Positions 25,724 through 33,719 of a DNA stretch of 64,000 bases are shown piece by piece. Origin of the DNA: Bacillus alveayuensis. GTDB taxonomy: Bacteria; Bacillota; Bacilli; Bacillales; Aeribacillaceae. The notes under the pieces were generated by a model. The model did no database searches. It worked only from the letters and a program-made list of their open reading frames with translations, and was not told the DNA's origin. The translations under genes and the position numbers were made by a program. The DNA lies in NCBI GenBank assembly GCA_030812955.1, contig JAUSTR010000010.1, forward strand, positions 1 to 64,000, read 5' to 3'. Position 1 is the stretch's first letter. Each line of letters starts with the position of its first letter.

Positions 25724-26209
25724 TTATGATGGCAGCTTCGATAAGTTTCGCTTTATTTGGCTAACGTGTTTGCTTGCATGCTCGACAAGAAGATGATCGA
25801 CAATAAAAGAAATCGGCTTTGTTCCAAAACGTGGATTGCGGCTCGGCGCTTCCGCTTTTAATTGTTGTTCCGTTAATTGGCTTAACACTTTGTCCACTTG
25901 CTCTTTGACATTTTCTAGATTTCTTAAAACATCCGAAATTTCCCGATTTTCTGTGTTCGTAACTGCAGCAAGCCTTTTTTCATCCTTAAGACCTCTACCC
26001 CACTCAATACCTGGAGATTCAAGCAATTTTTCAATCTCATTTAGCCAGTAGGGGATCGCTTCCTCTACGTGGCAAAGAATTTGCATAATGGACCATTCAT
26101 CTTCAGAAGGCTGCCAACGGATTGATTTTTCCGAAAGATTTTTGGATGTTTCAATCATTTGATTAAGCGAATGTTGAATGCTTTCAATCGCCTCGTTCAT
26201 TGATGCCAC
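25724..26209 (-). CDS. DinB-fold protein, candidate thiol-dependent maleylpyruvate isomerase
   Basis: 161-residue four-helix DinB/YfiT-superfamily protein with the expected metal-binding histidine triad: His47 in LCHVEEA and His144/His148 in EHASKHV. GTG start with AAGGAGG at good spacing. It is packed between FAH2 (4 bp upstream) and gentisate dioxygenase 2 (32 bp downstream). Known: the mycothiol-dependent maleylpyruvate isomerase of Corynebacterium is a DinB-superfamily enzyme, and Bacillus DinB proteins include bacillithiol transferases. The missing step between ring cleavage and hydrolysis would be exactly this isomerisation. Function is inferred from fold and position. Confidence 0.7.
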   Translation of the reverse strand: MASMNEAIESIQHSLNQMIETSKNLSEKSIRWQPSEDEWSIMQILCHVEEAIPYWLNEIEKLLESPGIEWGRGLKDEKRLAAVTNTENREISDVLRNLENVKEQVDKVLSQLTEQQLKAEAPSRNPRFGTKPISFIVDHLLVEHASKHVSQIKRNLSKLPS

Positions 26210-26213
26210 TTGT

Positions 26214-27155
26214 TCATCCCTCCTTGATGCTTTTTACTTTGTTTTCCAATGTGCCAATGCCATCAATTTCGATCCGCACAACATCTCCATCTTTCAGAAA
26301 CGCTTGCGGATTACGAGCTACACCGACTCCACCTGGTGTTCCTGTTAAGATGACATCCCCTGGTTCGAGTGTCATTAAACCCGATAAAAATTCAACTAAA
26401 TACGGAACAGTAAAAACAAGATTTTTCGTGTTGGAGCGTTGCCGTTCTTCACCATTTACCGTTAAAACAACTTCCAATCCAGATGGATCTGTCAGCTCAT
26501 CAGTTGTAACTAACCATGGACCCATTGGCGCACTACCATCCACTGTTTTTCCTTGAAGCCATTGAAGTGTACGGCGCTGTAGATCCCGATAAGATACATC
26601 ATTGACAATCGTATAGCCAGCTACATATTGTAAAGCATCTGCTTGAGAAACATTGCGCGCACGCTTTCCAACAACAAAAGCAAATTCTGCTTCATAATCA
26701 AGCTGATCGGATATCGGGTAATATGGAATGTCATCTTCTGGACCAATCACAGTATTGGCAAATTTCGCAAATACGACTGGATATTTTGGAATTTCTCGCC
26801 CCATTTCTAAAATATGTTCCCGATAGTTATGGCCAACGCAAATGATTTTTCCTGGTTTCGGAACAGGTGCTTCTATTTTTACATCGTCTTTTGCATAAAC
26901 AAGCTTATGACCGTTTACTTGTTCATAGTTTAAGGCGAAATCAATCGCTTTTCTGGCGAAATCCATGCTTTCCTCTCCGCCTTCTAAAAATCCGTTCATA
27001 TCTGCTGGAACATATGCTTCCGCAATTTGTTTGTAACGTAATTTCCCTTCTGATTTCAGCAAGCTTTGAAAGGCATGATTTAAATCTACGACTTTACCGT
27101 TTTCTACAGCCCCAATGCGGGTCGTACCTTCTTGTGTAAACGTTACTAGCTTCAC
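26214..27155 (-). CDS. Fumarylacetoacetate hydrolase family protein 2 (candidate fumarylpyruvate hydrolase)
   Basis: 313 residues from a GTG at 27155, preferred because AAAGGGG lies eight bases before it while the upstream ATG has no ribosome site. FAH-fold marks: KIICVGHNYREH, DYEAEFAFVVGKRA with the metal-binding acids, YRDLQRRTLQW, GPWLVTTDEL and TGTPGGVGVARNP. First gene of the unit that continues with the DinB-fold protein and gentisate dioxygenase 2. It probably splits fumarylpyruvate to fumarate and pyruvate. Facing the tandem IclR genes. Confidence 0.87.
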   Translation of the reverse strand: MKLVTFTQEGTTRIGAVENGKVVDLNHAFQSLLKSEGKLRYKQIAEAYVPADMNGFLEGGEESMDFARKAIDFALNYEQVNGHKLVYAKDDVKIEAPVPKPGKIICVGHNYREHILEMGREIPKYPVVFAKFANTVIGPEDDIPYYPISDQLDYEAEFAFVVGKRARNVSQADALQYVAGYTIVNDVSYRDLQRRTLQWLQGKTVDGSAPMGPWLVTTDELTDPSGLEVVLTVNGEERQRSNTKNLVFTVPYLVEFLSGLMTLEPGDVILTGTPGGVGVARNPQAFLKDGDVVRIEIDGIGTLENKVKSIKEG

Positions 27156-27228
27156 AGTTGTAACCCCTTTCATTGTTAATCATGTATTTTTATCTTAATA
27201 TTGAAAAAAGGTGAAAAATACATTATTT

Positions 27229-27243
27229 TTCTTATATACAGAA
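27229..27243. promoter_or_regulatory. Possible IclR operator between FAH2 and iclR3
   Basis: TTCT-TATATAC-AGAA, an inverted repeat in the divergent promoter region. A similar core (CATATACA) precedes iclR2 at 21009-21016 and the PaaK-like gene at 28914-28928. Confidence 0.4.
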
Positions 27244-27287
27244 CATTTCATAATTTCTAAAAAACAATAACAAAAGTAGGTGATACG

Positions 27288-28103
27288 ATGAATGAATCCA
27301 AAAAAACAACATCATCCTCTGTTGAAAATGCATTAAAAATTTTAAAAAGCTTTTCCATGGACGAGCCAGAACTAGGGGTTACAGATATTGCGGAAAAGCT
27401 AAACATTGCTAAAAGCACGGCTCATCGTCTTTTAACAAGTTTAGCCAGTGAAGGGTTTGTTTACAAAGATATGAATTCCAATTATTACAGCTTAGGAGCT
27501 TCTATTTTGAGATTAACGAATATTGTGAGCTCCCAGCTGAAAATTTTAAATGAAGCTACACCAGTCCTTAATGTATTAACAGAAGAAACAGGTGAAAATT
27601 CTCATATCTCCATATTAGAGGGGAAAGAAATCATTTATTTACAAAAAATTGAATGCGCTTACCCTACTAAAATGGAATATACACATATTGGTAGAAGAAA
27701 TCCTGCTTATTGCACAAGTGCAGGCCAAGCTATTTTAGCATTTGAAGAGAAGGAAACGATTGATTTCATTTGTTCACAACCGTTAAAAAAATTCGCTCCT
27801 AACACAATCACCTCACCTGACGAATTAAGAAAAAAATTATTAAAAGTACAAAATGAAGGCTATGTGGTCTCTAATCAAGAATTTCAACGTGGCATTATCG
27901 GTATCGCTGCACCTATTTTTAATGAAAAAAACAAAGTAATCGCATCTGTTAATATTACGGGTCCTATAAAACGAATCAATGCTATGAACCTGCCACAGCT
28001 AGTTAAAAAAGTTGTCAATGCAGGTGAGCGAATTTCAGTTTTAATTAAACAGCGAAAACAAAACGATTCTTTCTCCAAAATAAACCAACAAGGGGGAAAC
28101 TAA
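27288..28103 (+). CDS. IclR-family transcriptional regulator 3
   Basis: 271 residues. Winged helix: SVENALKILKSFSMDEPELG and NIAKSTAHRLLTSLASEGF. Effector domain: HIGRRNPAYCTSAGQAILAF and RGIIGIAAPIFNEKNKVIAS. Divergent from the FAH2-DinB-dioxygenase unit, which it probably regulates. The next IclR gene starts one base after its stop codon, so the two are produced together. C-terminal tail of about 20 polar residues is extra. Confidence 0.9.
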   Translation: MNESKKTTSSSVENALKILKSFSMDEPELGVTDIAEKLNIAKSTAHRLLTSLASEGFVYKDMNSNYYSLGASILRLTNIVSSQLKILNEATPVLNVLTEETGENSHISILEGKEIIYLQKIECAYPTKMEYTHIGRRNPAYCTSAGQAILAFEEKETIDFICSQPLKKFAPNTITSPDELRKKLLKVQNEGYVVSNQEFQRGIIGIAAPIFNEKNKVIASVNITGPIKRINAMNLPQLVKKVVNAGERISVLIKQRKQNDSFSKINQQGGN

Positions 28104-28104
28104 G

Positions 28105-28878
28105 ATGAGTGAAAAATATTTGCTGTCATCTGTGAAAAACGCAATGAAAATCTTACGCCTTTATTCTCCGAAACAAAAAGAGCTTGGGATTATGGAAATC
28201 TCAAGAAAATTAAACATTCCGAAAAGCAGTGCTCACCGTCTCGTTTCATTGCTTGTAAAAGAAGGATTTTTGTCGAAAAACCCCCGTACGAATAAATACC
28301 GATTAGGTCTATCTATTTTAACGTTAGGAGGGGTTATTTTCAGCCACCACGAATTATATAAAGAAGCTCTACCCATTGTCAGAAAGCTTGTCGACACACT
28401 GAATGAATCTGCACATATTTGTCTTTTAGAAGAGGAGCAAGTGGTCTATTTGTTTCGAATTGAAAGCAGCCAACCTGATCGATTACTCACATACATAGGG
28501 AGAAAAAATCCGATTCATTGCACAAGTGAAGGATTATGTATTTTAGCCTATCAAAGTAAAAAAACAATTGATAAAGTTTTATCTAAAAATTTATATGCTT
28601 ATACCCCCTATACGATAACAGATCCTGACTTGCTAAAAAATAAATTGAAAAAAATTAAAAAACAAGGGTTCGCTATTTCAAAAGATGATTTTTTTGTCGG
28701 CTATGTAGGAATTGCTGCGCCGATTCGCGACTATACTGGGAAAGTTGTTTCCTCTCTATCCATGGTCGGCTCCACCTCAAGAATAACGGAAGAACGGTAT
28801 CCGATCTTTATCGAAAACATTACAAAAGCAGCACAAAAGATTTCGGAGCATTTAGGTTATGTAAAAATAAACGCTTAA
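28105..28878 (+). CDS. IclR-family transcriptional regulator 4
   Basis: 257 residues, in tandem with regulator 3. Winged helix: SVKNAMKILRLYSPKQKELG and NIPKSSAHRLVSLLVKEGF. Effector domain: YIGRKNPIHCTSEGLCILAY and YVGIAAPIRDYTGKVVSSL. Ribosome site AAGGGGGA is inside the end of the previous gene. The PaaK-like ligase follows after 121 bp. Two co-transcribed IclR proteins may form mixed oligomers or answer to different inducers; this is a guess. Confidence 0.9.
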   Translation: MSEKYLLSSVKNAMKILRLYSPKQKELGIMEISRKLNIPKSSAHRLVSLLVKEGFLSKNPRTNKYRLGLSILTLGGVIFSHHELYKEALPIVRKLVDTLNESAHICLLEEEQVVYLFRIESSQPDRLLTYIGRKNPIHCTSEGLCILAYQSKKTIDKVLSKNLYAYTPYTITDPDLLKNKLKKIKKQGFAISKDDFFVGYVGIAAPIRDYTGKVVSSLSMVGSTSRITEERYPIFIENITKAAQKISEHLGYVKINA

Positions 28879-28913
28879 GTTTCATTAATAATTTTTATAT
28901 TTCGAATATTCAG

Positions 28914-28928
28914 TTTCATATACAAGAA
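28914..28928. promoter_or_regulatory. Possible IclR operator before the PaaK-like gene
   Basis: TTTCATATACAAGAA, resembling the inverted repeat TTCTTATATACAGAA at 27229-27243. Located 72 bp before the ligase start. Confidence 0.35.
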
Positions 28929-28999
28929 TAAGCCCCTTTTCTCCCACTTTTACCTTTCATTATTCTTGAGTTAATAAAGTAATCAAAGGGGGAATTTTC

Positions 29000-30268
29000 A
29001 TGGTCGTGTACGCACAAGAATTCGAATTGAAGGAGCGGCAATTAAAAAAGCTAAACGAATTATTAATATTCGTCAAAAGCCATAATGAATTTTATCATAA
29101 AAAGCTTCAAAATATTACATTGCCTCTGCGATCATTGGAGGAAATCACAACTTTACCTTTCACAACAAAAAAAGAACTCGTCGATGATCAAAAAAAGCAC
29201 CCTCCCTATGGTCAAAATCATTCGTATCCTTTGGAAGAATATGTCCGATACCATCAAACTTCGGGAACGACAGGGAGACCGTTAAAAATATTAGATACGA
29301 AAAAAACTTTTGATTGGTGGGAAACTTGCTGGATCGAAGTATACCGTTCCAGCGGTGTCACAAAAAAAGATCATATTTTTCTAGCTTTTTCGTTTGGGCC
29401 TTTTATTGGATTTTGGGCCGCATTTGAAGCTGCTAAGAGATTAGGAGCACTCGTCATCTCATCCGGAAGTCAGTCATCTGTCGAACGTTTGCGTAATATG
29501 ATGGAAAATCAAGCAACGGTTCTTCTTTGCACACCAAGCTATGCCTTGCATTTAGCAGAGGTTGCTAAGGAAAACGGAATCGATATTCAAAACTCACCTG
29601 TTCGGACCATTATTACAGCTGGAGAACCTGGAGGATCTGTTCCTTCCACACGGAACCAAATTGAAAGCTTGTGGGGGGCCAAATTATATGACCATGTAGG
29701 AATGACAGAAATGGGAGCCTATGGATACTCCTGTTCGGAGCAAAATGGTCTACACATTAACGAATCTGAATTTATCGCTGAAGTGATTGATCCGAAGACA
29801 TTAAAGCCTGTTGCAATTGGCGAAAAAGGGGAATTAGTACTCACTAACTTAGGGAGAGATGGCTACCCCGCTCTACGCTATCGGACAGGCGATATGGTCA
29901 TTCGCTCAAACAAAAAGTGTCCATGCGGCAATCCTTATCAATTTTTGCCTGAAGGAATTATCGGACGTGCTGACGACATGGTCGTCATTCGGGGAATTAA
30001 TATTTATCCGTCCTCCATTGAATCCATTATTCGGGAATATAGTGAAGTAAAAGAGTTCCGCATCGTCTATTATACAGAAAATGAAATGGATCAAATAAAA
30101 GTAGAAATCGAATCAAATTCAGATGAAATTGTCCCATCGCTCGCAACCAAATTAAGAGAGAGAATTGGGTTAAGAATTCAAGTTGAGAAAGTGCCAGATA
30201 ACCACTTGCCGCGCTTTACGATGAAAGCGAAGAGAGTAGTTGACAAACGCAGCAAACGAGTTTCATAA
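29000..30268 (+). CDS. Phenylacetate-CoA ligase-like enzyme (PaaK family)
   Basis: 422-residue AMP-forming ligase of the PaaK subgroup. Motifs: YHQTSGTTGRPLK (ATP loop), GMTEMGAYGYSC, YRTGDMV, GRADDMVVIRGINIYPSSIE, and a C-terminal RFTMKAKRVVD. The CPCGNPY sequence (residues about 308-314) is the cysteine-rich turn seen in PaaK relatives. It activates an aryl or arylacetic acid to its CoA ester. It follows two IclR regulators and precedes a terminator. Substrate unknown; phenylacetate genes are absent from the window, so benzoate-type acids are equally possible. Confidence 0.85.
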   Translation: MVVYAQEFELKERQLKKLNELLIFVKSHNEFYHKKLQNITLPLRSLEEITTLPFTTKKELVDDQKKHPPYGQNHSYPLEEYVRYHQTSGTTGRPLKILDTKKTFDWWETCWIEVYRSSGVTKKDHIFLAFSFGPFIGFWAAFEAAKRLGALVISSGSQSSVERLRNMMENQATVLLCTPSYALHLAEVAKENGIDIQNSPVRTIITAGEPGGSVPSTRNQIESLWGAKLYDHVGMTEMGAYGYSCSEQNGLHINESEFIAEVIDPKTLKPVAIGEKGELVLTNLGRDGYPALRYRTGDMVIRSNKKCPCGNPYQFLPEGIIGRADDMVVIRGINIYPSSIESIIREYSEVKEFRIVYYTENEMDQIKVEIESNSDEIVPSLATKLRERIGLRIQVEKVPDNHLPRFTMKAKRVVDKRSKRVS

Positions 30269-30294
30269 ATTTCGAAAGCGTTTTCTACCAGCAT

Positions 30295-30327
30295 AAAAGC
30301 CTGCTTCCACTTGAAAGCAGGCTTTTT
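30295..30327 (+). terminator. Terminator of the PaaK-like gene
   Basis: AAAAGCCTGCTT-CCACTTG-AAAGCAGGCTTTTT: a strong GC stem followed by T-run on the plus strand. Confidence 0.9.
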
Positions 30328-30397
30328 ATATTTCAAACTTGAAACAATCTTTTATAATATGGATTAAAATGTATAAATTGCCTTTACCTTTGAAATT

Positions 30398-30970
30398 TTA
30401 CAATAGATAAAATGTTTGACCGTTCGGACCTATTGGAACATGCCCCATTTCTAATACGTCGACTAAATATGCAAATGGATTTTCTTCCCATCCTTTTAAA
30501 TCTGAAATTAATTCCCATGTACAGGCCAATAAGCTAATATATAAGCTATGGCCAATGAAAAACCGAACGGTCTCTTGTTTCGCAAATGTCTGAAATGCTT
30601 GTTTAAAGACTTCATGATATACCATTTCAGGAAGGTGATAAACGATTTCCTCTAACAATTTTCCTTTTCCAGATTCGTCAATTTTATCTTTTAATTGGTC
30701 CGGAAGAACCTTCAACACTTCCCATAAATCGCTGTTTTGTAGCGAAATCATTTCATAACAGTTATTTATATCCTCTTTTTCAAGCCAACTTACATCGTAA
30801 TTCGAGATATGGAAAGCATCCATAAACATTTCCACTTTTTCCTTTGCCCTGTTGTCAATCATTCCTACACGATGGTACCAGTTTATATTTAACAATCGCT
30901 CTGACAATTGGTTGACACGATCATGTTTAAAATCGTAAACCGGTTGATGGTCGATAATCGTGATCGACAT
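30398..30970 (-). CDS. Uncharacterised protein paired with a flavin monooxygenase
   Basis: 190 residues from the ATG at 30970, which has AAAGGGG eight bases upstream; I do not recognise the family. No signal peptide. It is acidic and rich in aromatic residues and histidine (for example NINWYHRVG, YHLPEMVYHEVF and FFIGHSLYISLL), with one hydrophobic helix near residue 150 too short to be a sure membrane span. It starts 20 bp after the flavin monooxygenase and is surely co-transcribed. It might be an auxiliary or substrate-processing protein for the hydroxylase. Confidence 0.75.
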   Translation of the reverse strand: MSITIIDHQPVYDFKHDRVNQLSERLLNINWYHRVGMIDNRAKEKVEMFMDAFHISNYDVSWLEKEDINNCYEMISLQNSDLWEVLKVLPDQLKDKIDESGKGKLLEEIVYHLPEMVYHEVFKQAFQTFAKQETVRFFIGHSLYISLLACTWELISDLKGWEENPFAYLVDVLEMGHVPIGPNGQTFYLL

Positions 30971-30990
30971 CGATATCACCCCTTTTTTGT

Positions 30991-32214
30991 TTAATATTTC
31001 GTTGTTAATTCAGGCGGACCGTATTTTGGACCATAAGGCCCCTCATCCAACCATCTTCCTAATTTTGGAACAATCGCCGTTAATGATGCAGCAATCTCCC
31101 GTTTTAAATTCATTTCTGGTGAATTCCCTTGAAGATGGTGCAAGGCTGTAGATGAACTGTTACGATTCCATAATCCAGCGATTCTCCGTTCGTTTGCTGC
31201 TTTGTCAATCGCTTCACGTCTTTTTTGTTCACTTGTCACTTTGAGAGCCTGTTCAATTCCTTTTACGGCAATAAGGGCATCCGGTACACCTGAATTAAGG
31301 CCTCTGGCGCCAAATGGTGCAAATAAATGCGCAGCTTCCCCTGCTAAAAGAACTCTTCGTTTTTCATCTGTATACGAATTGGCCACAACTTGATGGAAAC
31401 GGTAGGATGAAACCCAAGTAATTCGTTCAGCATATTTCGGATGCATTACTTTAGGAAGCCACTTTTTAACTCCTTCCACTTCTGTATAGTTATTTGGATC
31501 ATCGTCTTCCAATAACTGAAGGTCAATTCTCCATCCACCTTTGAATGGAACAAACATCACATTTCTTCCACCCATAGCAGGATGCTGATAATGGAATACC
31601 CGCTCTAATGGCAAAGGATCATGTTCGTCCTCTTCTACATCCACGACAAGGAAAGTGTCCTTCGTCCGCGGTCCTTCAAATTTCAAACCAGCTGTTTCAC
31701 GAACGACAGAGCGTGCCCCATCACAGCCGATGACATACTCCGCTTCCCAAATTTCTCCTTTTTTGGTTATAACTTTAATGCCATCCTCTTCTGGTACGAC
31801 TTCCTTAATCGGTGTATCCCATACAAATTCAACCCCAGCTTTCACGCAATAGTCATAAAGAATCGATTCGATATCGTGTTGATGCAAAGAGGTAAATGGT
31901 GGAAGTTTTGTCGGATCGCTTGTATCTGTCTTTCCATAATTTTTCACATATACTTCTTTTCCTTTATAAAGCGTCCGCTTAATTGGCCAAACGATTCCAT
32001 TTCTAGCAATTTCAAATCCTAGTCCTTCATCAATGCTTTCGAGTAAATCTAATGTTGCGTTATGAAGATAGATGGCTCTGCTTCCAGGTCGTTGACGGTC
32101 TTTTGGTTCCGCTTCAATGACTACGGAAGAAATTCCTCTTTTTTTCAATGCCAATCCAGCCACTAAACCGACCGGACCGGCACCAACAACGATAACGGTA
32201 TGTTTGTTGCTCAT
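30991..32214 (-). CDS. FAD-dependent aromatic monooxygenase
   Basis: Flavoprotein hydroxylase of the PheA/TfdB/UbiH group, 407 residues from the ATG at 32214 (MSNKHTVIVVGAGPVGL). Seen: Rossmann GAGPVGL with the following acid, the DG motif VIGCDGARSVVRE, and the second FAD motif VLLAGEAAHLFAPFGARGLN. Adds one oxygen to an aromatic ring with NAD(P)H. In this region it could supply gentisate, for instance from 3-hydroxybenzoate or from salicylate or its CoA ester. Followed by an unknown gene in the same unit. It lacks the extra C-terminal domain of phenol hydroxylases. Confidence 0.87.
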   Translation of the reverse strand: MSNKHTVIVVGAGPVGLVAGLALKKRGISSVVIEAEPKDRQRPGSRAIYLHNATLDLLESIDEGLGFEIARNGIVWPIKRTLYKGKEVYVKNYGKTDTSDPTKLPPFTSLHQHDIESILYDYCVKAGVEFVWDTPIKEVVPEEDGIKVITKKGEIWEAEYVIGCDGARSVVRETAGLKFEGPRTKDTFLVVDVEEDEHDPLPLERVFHYQHPAMGGRNVMFVPFKGGWRIDLQLLEDDDPNNYTEVEGVKKWLPKVMHPKYAERITWVSSYRFHQVVANSYTDEKRRVLLAGEAAHLFAPFGARGLNSGVPDALIAVKGIEQALKVTSEQKRREAIDKAANERRIAGLWNRNSSSTALHHLQGNSPEMNLKREIAASLTAIVPKLGRWLDEGPYGPKYGPPELTTKY

Positions 32215-32346
32215 TCCCTTTCTCTCCTTTTCCTTTTCAATAATAGTATCGATGGTAGCGCTTACCATGCTTACATTATAAATAAAAAGAATTTTTTCCA
32301 AGTACTCTCATGTTCCTCTATGCAGGACAAATGAAATCTTTTTATT

Positions 32347-32530
32347 AGGCTCATTTCTAAAAGATTGCGCCTTACTTTAGTTTTTCGACTGTCATAGGCA
32401 AACGAACGCTTGTGATGTCACGCTATTGCATGACGTGAACCGAACAAAAATCGATGGTCGGACAAATGTGCTTTGTCCGACCACGTGTTTGATCTTTTGT
32501 GTTCAAAAATCATTCTCAATAATTTAGAAA
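32347..32530. repeat. Palindromic intergenic element, copy 2
   Basis: Similar to 1480-1681: it begins AGGCTCATTTCTAAAAGATTG, then TTTTTCGACTGTCA, a TGACGTGAACCGAACAA block, and the hairpin GGTCGGACAAA-TGTGC-TTTGTCCGACC, here with a perfect 11-bp stem. The right terminal repeat is decayed. It lies between the divergent flavin monooxygenase and protease genes. Confidence 0.7.
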
Positions 32531-32590
32531 AGCACATAAGATGAAGTATGTGCATGGAGAATTTAAATGTTTAAGAATAGGAGTGGTTGT

Positions 32591-33589
32591 ATGCTTGAAC
32601 ATAAGGTTTCGTTAATGCCATACTCATCTGTGGAAACGATTGATCAAGTGAAAGAAATACCTGAAGGCATACAAATGGTTCAGGCACCAGCATTATGGCG
32701 TGAGGGAATTAAAGGAAAAGGGGTGACGATTGCTGTCCTTGATACTGGCTGTGATATTCATCATCCTGACTTAAAAGGTCAAATTATTGGCGGTCGAAAT
32801 TTCACAACTGATGATAACGGTGATCCACGAAAAATAACAGATTATAACGGGCACGGTACCCATGTTGCTGGAACTATTGCAGCCCGAGAAAATAATCAAG
32901 GTGTCGTCGGAATAGCCCCAGAAGCAAAACTATTAATTTTAAAGGTACTAGCAAGCGATCCAAATCAACGAGGATCTGCAACAGGCCGATACGAGTGGAT
33001 TGTGAATGCAATCAACTACGCAGTGAAACAAAAAGTCGATATCATCTCGATGTCTTTAGGAGGCCCTTCCAACCATCCACAGCTTTATCAAGCTATTAAA
33101 AATGCGGTGAATCAAGATATTTTAGTCGTTTGTGCTGCTGGAAACGAAGGTGACGGAAATGACTCAACCGACGAATTTTCCTACCCTGGAGCGTATAACG
33201 AAGTCATATCCGTTGGTGCTATTTCGCTTAACAGACAATCCTCCCACTTTACAAACTCCAATAAAGAAGTAGATGTTGTTGCCCCAGGAGAAAAAATTTT
33301 ATCTACGATACCAAATGGGAAATATGCTTATTTAAGCGGAACTTCGATGGCCACACCACATATTTCCGGAGCCTTAGCCTTGATTAAGCAACAATCAGAA
33401 AAAGAATTTCAACGAAAGCTGACAGAACCAGAGCTATATGCTCAACTCATAAAACGAACAATCCCACTCGGTTATTCCAAATCATTGGAAGGAAACGGTC
33501 TTATTTATTTAAGCGTTCCAGACCTTTTAACTAGAATTATGCAAAATTTAAAAAGGTCATCATTTATTACGGGTATGAGAATATGGTAA
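32591..33589 (+). CDS. ispA: Intracellular subtilisin-like serine protease (IspA type)
   Basis: 332 residues from the ATG at 32591, which has AGGAG seven bases upstream. No signal peptide. The short N-terminal extension carries LMPY, matching the inhibitory LIPY motif of Bacillus intracellular proteases. Catalytic triad: Asp in AVLDTG, His in GHGTHVAGT, Ser in SGTSMATPH; the oxyanion Asn is in AAGNEG. Expected role: turnover of cytoplasmic protein in stationary phase and sporulation. The next gene encodes a leaderless cell-wall hydrolase. Confidence 0.92.
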   Translation: MLEHKVSLMPYSSVETIDQVKEIPEGIQMVQAPALWREGIKGKGVTIAVLDTGCDIHHPDLKGQIIGGRNFTTDDNGDPRKITDYNGHGTHVAGTIAARENNQGVVGIAPEAKLLILKVLASDPNQRGSATGRYEWIVNAINYAVKQKVDIISMSLGGPSNHPQLYQAIKNAVNQDILVVCAAGNEGDGNDSTDEFSYPGAYNEVISVGAISLNRQSSHFTNSNKEVDVVAPGEKILSTIPNGKYAYLSGTSMATPHISGALALIKQQSEKEFQRKLTEPELYAQLIKRTIPLGYSKSLEGNGLIYLSVPDLLTRIMQNLKRSSFITGMRIW

Positions 33590-33719
33590 ACAAAAAATTT
33601 CGATAAGTCCTTTTCATTCTTTGAATGGAAGCATCCGATTCTGCAACATCACATCGGTAAAGAATCAAGTGGAGTATGTGCAAATGAATGCTTATTATTT
33701 GTGAAGGAAGGTGTTTAGA

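Noticed and set aside
32347..32530. Operator or promoter array between monooxygenase and protease
   Set aside because: The hairpins match the element at 1480-1681 far from these genes, so a dispersed repeat explains them better.
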